Shown here piece after piece: positions 17,745-26,562 of a stretch of DNA of 64,000 bases. Every line of letters starts with the position of its first letter. The first letter of the stretch is position 1. Location of the stretch: assembly GCA_937997345.1 (NCBI GenBank), contig CALKTD010000017.1, forward strand, positions 39,787 through 103,786, in the 5' to 3' direction. The translations under genes and the position numbers were made by a program. The notes beneath the pieces were generated by a model that was not told the DNA's origin, ran no database searches, and was given only the letters and a program-made list of their open reading frames with translations. The DNA is from an uncultured Atopobium sp. Its GTDB lineage: Bacteria > Actinomycetota > Coriobacteriia > Coriobacteriales > Atopobiaceae.

Positions 17745-19511
17745 TTATGGTGTACTATCACTCAAGATTCCTCCGTCACCAAATAAATTCAAGTCACTAC
17801 TATTTGGTTGATTTTCCTTGTTTAGCTGATTGATGTACACAAACTGTGGCATATAAAGTGATGGTCCACTTACAATGCATTCTCCCTGGCCAAGAGCACT
17901 TAGCATTACCAAACTTCCCTCCCCCATAAAACTAACCGTTCTGCGAATACGCTCAATGTCGTTTGGATTCACAAGCTTATGGATGAAGTAATTGTGAATC
18001 TGCGATGTGATGGTCGGAGAAATATCACTTGGTCTTTGACTTGCTAGGCAGAGGAATACACCAAACTTTCGGCCCTCTTTTATTACACGTTCGAAAATGC
18101 GAAGCGTATTATCATGAACAAGATCAGACTGCTCTGCGTCATAGCCAAGTAGATTATGAGCCTCATCAATCACCAGCGTCGTCACCTTCTGAGGCATTCC
18201 ATTGCCCTTCGACATTACAGCATCCTGCATGACCAATTCAGCAAGTAGAGATGGAAGTATCTCACGACTGCTCGCATTGACGTCGGCGAGTTGGATCACG
18301 GCAATGTTCTTGTCTTTGAACAATGAATCAAACGGAGCTCCGACTGTATGCGAGAAGAGCTTCCCTAAATCACGTATGACTGCTTTGGCTCTTGGTAATA
18401 AAGGCTGCACGAACTCGAAGTTAATTCCGCTTTCTGCTGCACGAGCCGTTTCCATCGCAAGCCAGAGGTAAAACTCATTTAGGTGCGAGATGGTCGGGAC
18501 AATAGATATGTTATCTATATCACGGTCACTATTAATATATTTGTTGGCAGCGTGCGAGACCGTTGTCGTAGTATAGTAGAAACCTGAGCTCCCGTTGTTG
18601 TATGCCAGATCTTCGATTCCAATCACCATGTCGTCGCAGTAGTTGCGCAACGTAAAGAAAAGAGTACTTCGCTTGTCTACAAGAGACTGGCGCAGTTCAG
18701 CGATGAAATCACTTGTATTGCGGTTTTTCCAGCTATAGAAAGCGCGGCGAACGATTGGCATCTGGGTTTTCTGAGTCGCGCGTAGGATGGTTCCCCAGCT
18801 GTCCTCGCTAAGCGCATTGATATCAAGAGGAATACCTATGCCAGGCTGTACCGTCTTTACACGCGTGTTCGGGTGGTAAATAGTCTTCTGCTCAGATAGG
18901 ACAATCGCATCTCCTCCATACTCGTTATTGAGGTCGAAGACAATAATTCGAGCGTTGCTACTACTGCTGGGAATCAGACTTGAATACTTGTTAAGGATGC
19001 TGGTAAGTGTATTTGACTTGCCGCTTCCAGTATTACCGAACACGCCAATATGACTAGCCATCAGCTTTCCCGCATCGATGTACACATCGTTGGTCTCATC
19101 AAAGAGACTGCGCCCTATCCTCATGGGCTTTGATCCATGAGATGAATAGAGCATTGCCAGCTCTTTGCCACTCAGCATCTCAATACTCGCACCAACGATC
19201 GGCAGGCAACGTAGACCGCCCTTGAAGATGCCATTTGCAATGTATCCCCGCACTTCCAAGTCAACTACGAAGGCCCCAACTGGCGCCACCCACTCTGCAC
19301 GAGAGACCGTGCTAGTCTTATCGAACTCTGCTTCATGCTCACCCACAATCTGACAGATGACGCTATCGAGCCCGACGTTCGTCTTCACGAACGAGTTGAT
19401 ACGTGGCGATGCTGTGGGCTTGCCGTTGCAAAAGAGAAACGGTTGCAGTCGCTCATAAAACGTTGCCGAGACCCGAATGCCATCGACTCTTGTTACGCGC
19501 CCTACCTTCAT
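17745..19511 (-). CDS. herA: HerA-type ATPase of SIR2-HerA defence pair
   Basis: A 588-residue FtsK/HerA-superfamily ATPase. An N-terminal HAS-barrel-like region (about 1-130) is followed by Walker A GNTGSGKSN, FDLNNEYGG, Walker B TTLVIDEAHNLL, and the arginine-finger/sensor region FLCLASQRPSDISPTI. HerA ATPases form hexamers, and in SIR2-HerA systems they assemble with the SIR2 partner to deplete NAD+ or cut nucleic acid during phage infection. Its ATG overlaps the SIR2 stop as TGATG, indicating translational coupling. A TTG three bases earlier is less likely. Confidence 0.88.
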   Translation of the reverse strand: MKVGRVTRVDGIRVSATFYERLQPFLFCNGKPTASPRINSFVKTNVGLDSVICQIVGEHEAEFDKTSTVSRAEWVAPVGAFVVDLEVRGYIANGIFKGGLRCLPIVGASIEMLSGKELAMLYSSHGSKPMRIGRSLFDETNDVYIDAGKLMASHIGVFGNTGSGKSNTLTSILNKYSSLIPSSSSNARIIVFDLNNEYGGDAIVLSEQKTIYHPNTRVKTVQPGIGIPLDINALSEDSWGTILRATQKTQMPIVRRAFYSWKNRNTSDFIAELRQSLVDKRSTLFFTLRNYCDDMVIGIEDLAYNNGSSGFYYTTTTVSHAANKYINSDRDIDNISIVPTISHLNEFYLWLAMETARAAESGINFEFVQPLLPRAKAVIRDLGKLFSHTVGAPFDSLFKDKNIAVIQLADVNASSREILPSLLAELVMQDAVMSKGNGMPQKVTTLVIDEAHNLLGYDAEQSDLVHDNTLRIFERVIKEGRKFGVFLCLASQRPSDISPTITSQIHNYFIHKLVNPNDIERIRRTVSFMGEGSLVMLSALGQGECIVSGPSLYMPQFVYINQLNKENQPNSSDLNLFGDGGILSDSTP

Positions 19512-20443
19512 CAAGACATCGCCTGCTCGAAGAGTCTCGATAAGGTAGCGGTTGTATCAGACTTCGGATCTGTTGGAGGAACAACTTCCACCCTACCTTC
19601 GAGCATTTCAGGAACTTTGTCGCTCTCGCTATACTCGAGGAATACCACCGTGAGGCCATTGTCAATAGCGCTGCTAATAATGTCGTTCACATGTTCGTCT
19701 GACCATGAATAGCCGATGACGAAGAGCGCGGCATTTTTACGCAATAGCTCGCCCTTCATGGCGAAAAGGGTTTCGTAAAAGCTTGAGATGACACTTCCCA
19801 GTTTGTCTTGTCCAGGAAACACAATGTCTTCTGCCTGAAGCACACGACTTGAATTAACGGAGCCATGAAGCTTATAGACAGCAAATGTCGGTATAAAAGT
19901 ACGTTTTGCAGTGTCGTAACCTACGACATCGAAAGGAAAGAAGGTCTTCGATTCTTTCTTTAGCGTGTAATTGAAGAATCCCGAAGCGTCTAAGAGCTCT
20001 TCGACGATGCGGTCATAGTTAAGTGTAAATACATTTATACGTTTACTTTCAGGGTGTCTGTTCTCTGCGATGCTTACTGCTTTGTAGGCGGCTTTCAAAA
20101 GGTTATTGAGGTTGATGAGTGAAGAATGGTCAAGCAGGTAGTTCCGATTGCCATTGAATTCTTCGACGAACTTGTCCAAGACCTGTTGACGTATCCCATC
20201 GTCTGCACACTCCTGCAGAGCATGTTCTATCCCTTGGTCTGTAGGCAATCCTAGAAGCTGCATCTCAGCAATCGTGTTCGCGAAGTTATCGAACGAAGGA
20301 ATTGCACCGTTAGGACCACCATTAACACCGGCACCGAATAAGAAATTTATGTTGCAGGAACCGAGTATCTTTTGGAGCAGAAAGATAAGGTTCTCTTTAG
20401 CTTCATTAACATCAGCCTGTTGTCCAATAAGGTCATCCGTCAT
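19511..20443 (-). CDS. SIR2-domain NADase-like effector of SIR2-HerA pair
   Basis: A 310-residue SIR2-fold protein. Motifs include FLFGAGVNGG (NAD-binding glycine loop, about residues 35-44), VFTLNYDRIVEELL (the N-Y-D catalytic region) and VYKLHGSVN with the catalytic His. FVIGYSWSDEHVN closes the Rossmann core. In related antiphage systems the SIR2 domain hydrolyses NAD+ and the HerA partner controls it. GGGAGA five bases before the ATG gives a clear start. It is the first gene of the pair. Confidence 0.88.
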   Translation of the reverse strand: MTDDLIGQQADVNEAKENLIFLLQKILGSCNINFLFGAGVNGGPNGAIPSFDNFANTIAEMQLLGLPTDQGIEHALQECADDGIRQQVLDKFVEEFNGNRNYLLDHSSLINLNNLLKAAYKAVSIAENRHPESKRINVFTLNYDRIVEELLDASGFFNYTLKKESKTFFPFDVVGYDTAKRTFIPTFAVYKLHGSVNSSRVLQAEDIVFPGQDKLGSVISSFYETLFAMKGELLRKNAALFVIGYSWSDEHVNDIISSAIDNGLTVVFLEYSESDKVPEMLEGRVEVVPPTDPKSDTTATLSRLFEQAMS

Positions 20444-20960
20444 TTAATCTCCCTTCAACACAGAAAAGTGCTTTGCTTTCACGTTACTGTTATTTCAACT
20501 GATCTACGAACTCCCTATAGTCATACATAAAAGGTTGATATTAAAAAGGAAATACAATACCCACTTGTCAGTGGACATCATCAAAAACGTCTTTGAAAAG
20601 ATGGAACCTATTGTCGAAATAATTGGGCTCTAAGTTCTAGTTCTTCTCGCTCAATTCTTAAATTATGCATTTGTAGGTAAAGATACTGAAAATCATGTCC
20701 AGCAAGCACGCACCCCCCCATTTCTACTTCCTTGAAATTTCTCGGTAAACATATGGTAATAATAATTATATTGTCACCAAAAAAATGCTCCTGAAGCTAG
20801 GTCTCGGTGCGCCGCTGTTTACAAGCTTCGAATACTTGACTTTATGTGTCCACCTTTCGAGTAAAGACAATGTGAGTATATTCTACCAGCAATGAATTTG
20901 CACAAGTTTTATTTTCCACGAGTTGCTCACACTCAACAGGCCAAAACTCTGAATAGAAAA
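20444..20960. other. Intergenic region, no confident gene
   Basis: About 500 bp between the SIR2 gene and the terminator of the iron transporter operon. Apart from a possible 37-codon frame at 20608-20721 I see no supported feature. The SIR2-HerA promoter should lie near 20450-20550, but I could not place it. Confidence 0.45.
20608..20721 (-). CDS. Possible 37-residue small protein
   Basis: A short frame starting MGGCVLAGHDF with an AAGGAAG 7 bases before the ATG. It ends in a charged helix (NLRIEREELELRAQLF) that could form a short coiled coil. The ribosome-binding site and protein-like composition are the only support. It could be the end of a decayed gene. No family recognised. Confidence 0.28.
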   Translation of the reverse strand: MGGCVLAGHDFQYLYLQMHNLRIEREELELRAQLFRQ

Positions 20961-20992
20961 GACCAAGCAGGAAACAAAGTTCCTGCTTGGTC
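20961..20992 (-). terminator. Terminator of the iron/cobalamin ABC operon
   Basis: Perfect 13-bp inverted repeat GACCAAGCAGGAA with a 6-base loop. On the minus strand it is followed by TTTTCT. It lies 44 bp beyond the substrate-binding protein stop. Confidence 0.88.
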
Positions 20993-21035
20993 TCTGCAGT
21001 ACGTATGTTCAAATGGTGCGTATGTTCAAATACGT

Positions 21036-22112
21036 CTATTTCTGGGGATACAGAACCTCAAGGATCTTCTCGGCAGAATCAAATGCACGTGGCGAGTAGT
21101 CAATGTACTCAGAATATGGAATCTCTACGATGCTCTTGTTGGCAATAGCAGGGACGTTCTGCAGGGAGCTCTCGCCCAGAAGAGTGTCTTTAGCTACAGT
21201 GTCAGTTGCTTTATTACGCTCTGCGGTAACGTAAATAATGACGTCAGGGTTGAACTTAATCAGATTCTCATACGTCAGACCGTTTGCAGACTGGGTTGTA
21301 GCAGGAGTAGCTCCAAGCTGGTCGATGATAGTAAATTCAAGACTCTTCTCGCTACCGCCAAAGAGACCAAACGTGCCGTCCTTGAGGTTAGCCATAACCA
21401 AAACGGTCTTCTTTGTTTCTTTCTCATGCGCTTTAACGCGCTCATTAATGGCATCAAGGCGCTTCTGAAGGTCGGCGGTATAGGTGTCGGCGTTGCTCTG
21501 AACGTCAAAAATAGATCCAAGGTTCTTAATATCAGAGATAATTCCGGCTAGTGTTGGATCGCCCTGCTCAGAAGATGCCAGCTGGGTATAGACAGAAATG
21601 CCTAAATCAGCGTAATCCTTTGGTGTAGTCTGATCCTTTGAAGTAAAGAGACGAGAACGGCCCACAATAAGGTTTGGATTAGCAGCCACAACAACCTCGC
21701 GAGAAAGGCTCTTCTTATCGCCCAGCTGCTTGATGGAAGCATACTCATTAGCAATGTCTGATGGCATTGGTGCATCAGGCTTGATAGTGCCAATAATCTT
21801 GGAGCCAAGGCCCAGACGCAGCAAAATCTCAGCAGCAGAATCCGTTAGGGTAACAACGCTTTCAGGAGCCTTATCAAACTTTGCCTCAAACTCATTGCCG
21901 TCACCGTCATAGAGCTTGAACGATACGGGATAGCTTGTATTGGCCGATTTCTTTTCTTCTGTAGCAGGGGTAGATGGGCTAGACGTTGCATTGTTGCATG
22001 CAGTAAGACCCAGTCCAGCAGCAGTTGCAGCAAACCCTGCCGCAATGCTCAAAAAATTCCTTCTCGTAAAGAGATTTGAACTTACACGAGGATCCATCGG
22101 ATATCCTTTCAT
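21036..22112 (-). CDS. Iron-siderophore/cobalamin-type ABC substrate-binding lipoprotein
   Basis: A 358-residue exported lipoprotein. The N-terminus (RRNFLSIAAGFAATAAGLGLTACNN) combines a twin-arginine-like RR, a hydrophobic stretch and the lipobox LTAC, so it is anchored outside the membrane. A PF01497-type binding fold follows: VVTLTDSAAEILLRLGLG, QLGDKKSLSREVVVAANPNLIVG and FNPDVIIYV are typical of FecB/BtuF proteins. It captures the ligand and delivers it to the permease. The ligand is probably a ferric siderophore or haem, supported by the neighbouring esterase, but cobalamin is not excluded. Confidence 0.85.
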   Translation of the reverse strand: MKGYPMDPRVSSNLFTRRNFLSIAAGFAATAAGLGLTACNNATSSPSTPATEEKKSANTSYPVSFKLYDGDGNEFEAKFDKAPESVVTLTDSAAEILLRLGLGSKIIGTIKPDAPMPSDIANEYASIKQLGDKKSLSREVVVAANPNLIVGRSRLFTSKDQTTPKDYADLGISVYTQLASSEQGDPTLAGIISDIKNLGSIFDVQSNADTYTADLQKRLDAINERVKAHEKETKKTVLVMANLKDGTFGLFGGSEKSLEFTIIDQLGATPATTQSANGLTYENLIKFNPDVIIYVTAERNKATDTVAKDTLLGESSLQNVPAIANKSIVEIPYSEYIDYSPRAFDSAEKILEVLYPQK

Positions 22113-22137
22113 TCATCTGTTGAAACTCAACAGGCGA

Positions 22138-22899
22138 TTAATACACGTAATCAATGCTGATACCGTTTCCAGCAGTTGATGGCCTCACCGCACCCTCAAC
22201 GCCATAAACATCAGCAAGCAGCTTAGGGGTCACAATATCCTCAGGTGTTCCCTCGCAAACAATAGAACCCTCTTGTAAGAAATACAGGCGGTCGACATAA
22301 TGAGCTGCCATCACAATGTCATGCAAAACAGCCAGGCAGCTGATACCAAGACCGCGAACAAGACGCAAAATATCAATCTGATAGGTAATATCAAGGTGAT
22401 TAGTAGGCTCATCAAGCACCAGAAACTCTGGTTCCTGAGCCAACGCACGAGCCAACATGACACGTTGTTTCTCGCCACCTGAAAGCGTGGCAAAAGAACG
22501 GTCTTCAAAGCGAGAAAGACCAACTTTCTGAATGACGTCAGACATGATTGCCTCGTCGTGGTCGGTTTCTTTTGACAGCGCCGACTGATGAGGGCTGCGT
22601 CCCAACGACACAATCTCTCGAACAGTAAAGTCAAAGGACAACGAGTTAAACTGGCTTACAACTGCAACCTTACGCGCAAAGTCACGGCGTGATATCTCAG
22701 TGGCGTCGCGACCGTCCCACAAAATCTGACCGTCATAGCGATGACCAAGGCCATAAATTGCTCGCAAAAGCGTAGACTTGCCTGATCCATTAGGGCCAAG
22801 GATGCCCACAAACTCGCCATCTGCCACCTTAAGCGAGACGTCCTTTACAATCGGCTTGTTGTGAATGGTGACCGAAACATTTTGCACTTCAAGGCGCAT
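22138..22899 (-). CDS. FecE/FepC-type ABC transporter ATP-binding protein
   Basis: A 253-residue ATPase: Walker A GPNGSGKST, Q-loop VVSQFNS, ABC signature LSGGEKQRVMLARAL, Walker B FLVLDEP and H-loop LAVLHD. It powers the FecCD-type permease upstream. The frame extends to 22968, but the ATG at 22899 begins the domain (MRLEVQNVSV) and falls one base after the permease stop, so it is the natural start. Confidence 0.9.
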   Translation of the reverse strand: MRLEVQNVSVTIHNKPIVKDVSLKVADGEFVGILGPNGSGKSTLLRAIYGLGHRYDGQILWDGRDATEISRRDFARKVAVVSQFNSLSFDFTVREIVSLGRSPHQSALSKETDHDEAIMSDVIQKVGLSRFEDRSFATLSGGEKQRVMLARALAQEPEFLVLDEPTNHLDITYQIDILRLVRGLGISCLAVLHDIVMAAHYVDRLYFLQEGSIVCEGTPEDIVTPKLLADVYGVEGAVRPSTAGNGISIDYVY

Positions 22900-22900
22900 G

Positions 22901-23962
22901 CTACTCACCATCCCTAAAGCTATAGTTACGTGCAACCATGATGTAGACAAAGAACGGCGCACCAACAACAGCGGTCAGAATGCCAATAGGAACTTCGGCG
23001 TTGCCTAGGATGGTTCGAGCGCAAGCATCTGCCCAGAGAATGAAAATAGCTCCCAGTACCAGCGCAGTTGGCACCAGCCTTCGGTGATCGGACCCAACAA
23101 ACGAGCGCGCAATATGCGGAATGATAAGACCAACAAAACCGATGGTTCCCACTGATGAAACAAGCGTACCAACCATGAGGGCAGAAATGGTCAAGTATGC
23201 CCATCTGCACAAATTGGTATTGAGGCCAAGCGTTGTTGCAGCCTCATCTCCCATTAGAAGCACGTTGAGTGAGCGGAACTGTGTGAGGAAAAACACGCTG
23301 ACGAGAAGTACTACGACAACAGAAACGCCAACATTTCCCCAGCTTGCTCGTGCCAAGGAGCCCATGGTCCAAAACTTCAGATCCATCATGCCCTCAGCAT
23401 TAGCGGCAATAGTGATGATGAAATTAGACAGCGCCGTGAACAGAGCGTTCAAAATCATGCCCGAGAGAACAAGCTTTGACGACGTCATATGGCCGCCGGT
23501 AGATGCCAGCAACAAAACGCCAATCGTGGCAATTGTTGAGCCAATAAACGAGAACAGCGGCACCGAAGAAATTCCCACAACGTGTACCGCACCAGCACCA
23601 AGCATGATGGCACAGGTGGCTCCACACGAAGCTCCTGATGAAATGCCCAAAATATACGGCTCAGCCAAGGTATTTTGAACTGACGCCTGCATGACAACGC
23701 CCGCAAGCGCAAGACCAGCTCCGGCTACCACACCCAAGATGATGCGGGGAAAACGCAACGACCAGACGACCTTCTCGACAGGTCCTCCTGCTGCCAAGGC
23801 TTCCGGCAACGGCATGCCAAAAAGATGATGTGTCAGCACAGCATATGCGTCTTGCAGGGACACACCAATGGCGCCCATCGTCGAAGTTATTACGATACTC
23901 GCTGCCAGAATTGCAACGAGAACGCCCATGAAAAGACGGAACGGTCCGGCTTTTCTTACCAT
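22901..23962 (-). CDS. FecCD-family ABC transporter permease
   Basis: A 353-residue integral membrane protein with about ten helices. FecCD markers include LRFPRIILGVVAGAGLALAG, QNTLAEPYILGISSGA and the coupling region GLIIPHIARSFVGSDHRRLVP. It forms the homodimeric channel for a siderophore, haem or cobalamin. AGGGG seven bases before the ATG at 23962 favours that start over the upstream in-frame codon at 24016. It is first in the operon permease-ATPase-binding protein. Confidence 0.9.
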   Translation of the reverse strand: MVRKAGPFRLFMGVLVAILAASIVITSTMGAIGVSLQDAYAVLTHHLFGMPLPEALAAGGPVEKVVWSLRFPRIILGVVAGAGLALAGVVMQASVQNTLAEPYILGISSGASCGATCAIMLGAGAVHVVGISSVPLFSFIGSTIATIGVLLLASTGGHMTSSKLVLSGMILNALFTALSNFIITIAANAEGMMDLKFWTMGSLARASWGNVGVSVVVVLLVSVFFLTQFRSLNVLLMGDEAATTLGLNTNLCRWAYLTISALMVGTLVSSVGTIGFVGLIIPHIARSFVGSDHRRLVPTALVLGAIFILWADACARTILGNAEVPIGILTAVVGAPFFVYIMVARNYSFRDGE

Positions 23963-23999
23963 ATAATGCCCCTCTAAAGTGACGCTGCGTTTTTGCTCA

Positions 24000-24018
24000 C
24001 AATGTACAACGTACAATG
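24000..24018. promoter_or_regulatory. Operator-like palindrome upstream of iron ABC operon
   Basis: Nineteen-base inverted repeat CAATGTACAACGTACAATG: the TGTAC and GTACA half-sites are perfect around a 3-base centre, with CA and TG flanks. It is 38 bp before the permease ATG and upstream of the divergent esterase gene. It fits a metalloregulator or TetR-like operator in shape but does not match the Fur or DtxR consensus I know. Confidence 0.5.
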
Positions 24019-24191
24019 CGCGTTACACAGAAGCAGCGGAATTTTTGAAAGTTAACTATATCTTACTTTTTTGGTTGTGAGAAGTCGGATGTATTAAGAA
24101 ATGCCTAGAATAACTACATCTCTTTATGGTATCTACCGTCCGTCGATGTACATCGCTGGTAGCTAACAGATAGTAACAGACAAGGATCTTC

Positions 24192-24878
24192 ATGGATTTA
24201 TCAGCTCTACCAGACAGCACAATCACTATTGGAGAACGCTCTAAAGTTCCAGGTCTTCTTGTTATTCTCCATGGCTCTCTACTGATGCCAAAGATATCTG
24301 CTCTTCTTTCTTCTGGAAAACTTGACGCCACAAAGCTTCCCCAATGCCTCATCATTACCGCGCCGTCTGATCAAGATTGCTATTCCCCTTGGCCAGCGCC
24401 AAGTGCGCGCGTTGAGGCTCCAGATTTTGGAGGATTTGGAAGAGAATTTCTTTCAAACATCGTACTTCCAGCTGTCGAGAAGTACGCTGCTCTAGCTACC
24501 CATACCACTCAGGGTGCGTGTCCGCTTACACTTCTGGGCTATTCGCTGTCGGGTTTGTGCGGCCTCTTTGAGATGCAGACAACCTGCCACTTTGACCAGT
24601 ATCTTCTTGCCAGTCCAAGCACCTGGTTTCCTGATTTTGTTAAAACCTTTGATACAAGCCATGTGCGTTCAGAAATTCGCTGGTGTATTGCAAGTGGCGA
24701 GAACGAAGGTATAAACCATCCTGAGCCCTTGCGCTTAGTGAGACAGACAACAGACACGCTGGTTGAGAAACTGGCATCCGTAGCTCCAAATCATAAACGT
24801 ATGATCGATTCCTATGATCATCACAAGGGTCTTGAACTGAGGTTGCAACGTTTGCTGAACTTTGGCTTTGATGCATAG
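24192..24878 (+). CDS. Esterase-like alpha/beta hydrolase, possibly siderophore esterase
   Basis: A 228-residue protein with the nucleophile elbow G-Y-S-L-S-G (about residue 118) and a late catalytic His in YDHHKG. The overall pattern (LLVILHGSL..., LASPSTWFPDF, IASGENEG) resembles IroE/BesA/Fes-type esterases that hydrolyse siderophores such as enterobactin. It is divergent from an iron-type ABC operon across a shared regulatory region, which supports that role. No signal peptide is seen, so it would act in the cytoplasm. A related protein is encoded at 45571-46383. Confidence 0.65.
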   Translation: MDLSALPDSTITIGERSKVPGLLVILHGSLLMPKISALLSSGKLDATKLPQCLIITAPSDQDCYSPWPAPSARVEAPDFGGFGREFLSNIVLPAVEKYAALATHTTQGACPLTLLGYSLSGLCGLFEMQTTCHFDQYLLASPSTWFPDFVKTFDTSHVRSEIRWCIASGENEGINHPEPLRLVRQTTDTLVEKLASVAPNHKRMIDSYDHHKGLELRLQRLLNFGFDA

Positions 24879-25021
24879 AGGCCGTTTTTCTGTGCAGAAG
24901 CGATTCTTGTGTGTAAAGGCGATGTTAGCGGCTTGCCTGAGTAGTGCCGATTTCCCACAGGCGACATCTGCACCATAAGACACGTCAAAGGGGCGGTCCC
25001 AACACTAAAGGACAGACAGCT

Positions 25022-25374
25022 ATGGGAAAGAATATTGACGAAAGGTCATACGAGACAATCCGCGCGTACCTGAGACGCAGGGGGTATCTAGGTTCTAAAG
25101 GAAGGTTGTGTGCACGGCTCGCGTGGCGTCGGCTTTATTGACATGGACGATGAGGAGCTCGTCTTCATAGACGATGCCACCAAGTGCGGGAGCTACGGCA
25201 TGCCCAAGGAGGAGCCTTACCAGGGACGCTTCGAGCGTATCGTAACGACCTATCTCGCCGAGGTTAAGATGAAGAGACTAATAGCATCCGATACGACATC
25301 GTAAGCTTCCTGGTGACGGGCTCCGAGAAGATTCTCTTTCGCCACCATAAAAACGTCCTCACCAACGGCAGTTG
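25022..25374 (+). pseudogene. Broken yraN (UPF0102 endonuclease-like) gene
   Basis: Reading across three frames recovers a YraN-like protein of normal length (about 117 codons): YETIRAYLRRRGYLGS in the first frame, GFIDMDDEELVFIDDATK and QGRFERIVTTYLAEVK in the second, IRYDIVSFLVTGS and FRHHKNVL in the third. These match the family's RRGY, GEIDLI...ELVFVEVKTR, 'RI...YL' and 'HHxNAF' regions. At least two frameshifts (near 25100 and 25275) break it, and the E-V-K of the active site reads D-D-A-T-K. It is a decayed, probably displaced copy. Confidence 0.7.
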
Positions 25375-25547
25375 ATCCTAAAACGGCTAGCCCAAACCTT
25401 TGGGCTCGGGGTGGGACGACAAGTTCTTAATACTGCACGGACTAGTGTCCTCCTACATTTTATGTAGCTCCATAGACCAAGACACCTCCACTCGTATTGC
25501 CAGAGTTCATATATAATTATCCTTAATCAACACAATTGGAGGGTGTC

Positions 25548-25733
25548 TTGGAAACTTTCAACATGATACTCAGCATAGTTGCCTCTATTGTTTCAATCAT
25601 TTCAGCGGTTTTAGGCTTCCTAAACAGACAAGAAATCAAGTCGATTAAAAGCTCTCAGTCGGCTGGTGACGGAGTTATTCAAAACGTCGGCAATAATGCG
25701 CGCAACACCATTAACACCACACGGGTTAGATAA
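25548..25733 (+). CDS. Small membrane protein with N/Q/G-rich tail motif (putative ABC-3C effector)
   Basis: A 61-residue protein: one N-terminal membrane helix (MILSIVASIVSIISAVLGFL), a short basic linker (NRQEIKSIKSS), then a C-terminal motif GDGVIQNVGNNARNTIN. The facing N-terminus of the next gene has a matching motif. GGAGGG four bases before the TTG at 25548 favours that start; the ATG at 25563 is an alternative. It ends 2 bases before the next ATG, so it belongs to the same operon. The likely role is a membrane-disrupting effector recruited through the shared motif; that is inference. Confidence 0.6.
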   Translation: METFNMILSIVASIVSIISAVLGFLNRQEIKSIKSSQSAGDGVIQNVGNNARNTINTTRVR

Positions 25734-25735
25734 CC

Positions 25736-26308
25736 ATGCCTAGATCTCAACAAACGAACAATGGTGATAACTCCATTCAGAACTCCGGAGACAATGGGAT
25801 TAACACCATTAATAATTACAATATCTATACCCATGAACAATCTAAACCGCACCTTCCACCTACCTTGATGGCAAAGCTTCTACAACAGTACATCAGCACA
25901 ATCAATAGCTCTGATGATAAGTTTGAATTGGAACCACCTCCGGGCCTCAATGAGAAACTTGAATTCAATCATGCAAAACAGCACATTGAGCTTTTTCAAA
26001 TCTATGCTAATGACTGGGCTCAACTAGATTCTGTAGAACGTGACTTTCCGGATAGTCAGCTGCTGTTCAATGATTTGAATAGGATGTTCAAGGACAAGCT
26101 TATAACCTCTGGCTCGGACAATGCCAACGAAATCAACGGAGACCAATTACTTCTTGAGTTAAGAAGGCAGATATATAACCGCATCAAAAACAGCGCGGAA
26201 TTTGACCGTATCAATATATATGAAGAACAGCTTCAAGCTTTCTGCATTTGTCTCTTGGCTCTAGCAGTTGCAAAATGCAAGGTCCTTCTTAGGCCAGGTG
26301 AACAGTGA
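25736..26308 (+). CDS. ABC-3C effector-type protein with C-terminal coupling domain
   Basis: A 190-residue protein. Residues 8-30 form the N-rich motif (NGDNSIQNSGDNGINTIN), matching the tail of the preceding membrane protein. Residues about 60-190 are helical (KLEFNHAKQHIELFQIY, GDQLLLELRRQIYNRI) and resemble the C-terminal coupling domain of effectors in ABC-three-component systems. No enzymatic effector domain is fused here, which suggests that job is done by the small membrane protein. It overlaps the next gene by one base (TGATG). Confidence 0.6.
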   Translation: MPRSQQTNNGDNSIQNSGDNGINTINNYNIYTHEQSKPHLPPTLMAKLLQQYISTINSSDDKFELEPPPGLNEKLEFNHAKQHIELFQIYANDWAQLDSVERDFPDSQLLFNDLNRMFKDKLITSGSDNANEINGDQLLLELRRQIYNRIKNSAEFDRINIYEEQLQAFCICLLALAVAKCKVLLRPGEQ

Positions 26309-26562
26309 TGCTGCTGCTTGATAAGAATAACGAACCCACATGTACTGTTTACTATCTGTCCGCCGTAATTTACAGTTACATAGACAACCATGATGGATAC
26401 GATGCTGGACAGCTATATAAGGCAATCATACATGATTTGATTAGGCGCGATGTTAAATATGACTTTTATCTCATGGCGCTAGATTTTCTATATTTGCTAA
26501 ATCGTCTGGATGTTGATGAGGAAGGAGGACTGCATGTTTATCAAATTGCTGCGAATCATTAA
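26308..26562 (+). CDS. ABC-3C middle component
   Basis: An 84-residue small helical protein (starts MLLLDKNNEP; contains VYYLSAVIYSYI and YDFYLMALDFLYLLNRL) with the size, position and winged-helix-like pattern of the middle component between effector and ATPase in ABC-3C systems. Its 3' end overlaps the ATPase start by 29 bases. The middle component is thought to bridge effector and ATPase. Confidence 0.6.
   Translation: MLLLDKNNEPTCTVYYLSAVIYSYIDNHDGYDAGQLYKAIIHDLIRRDVKYDFYLMALDFLYLLNRLDVDEEGGLHVYQIAANH

Noticed and set aside
20892..21551. 219-codon plus-strand frame
   Set aside because: Antisense to the ABC substrate-binding lipoprotein and runs through its terminator hairpin.
25389..25406. 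Hairpin AGCCCAAACCTTTGGGCT after the yraN remnant
   Set aside because: An 8-bp stem with a very tight loop and no T run on the plus strand. Not a convincing terminator.
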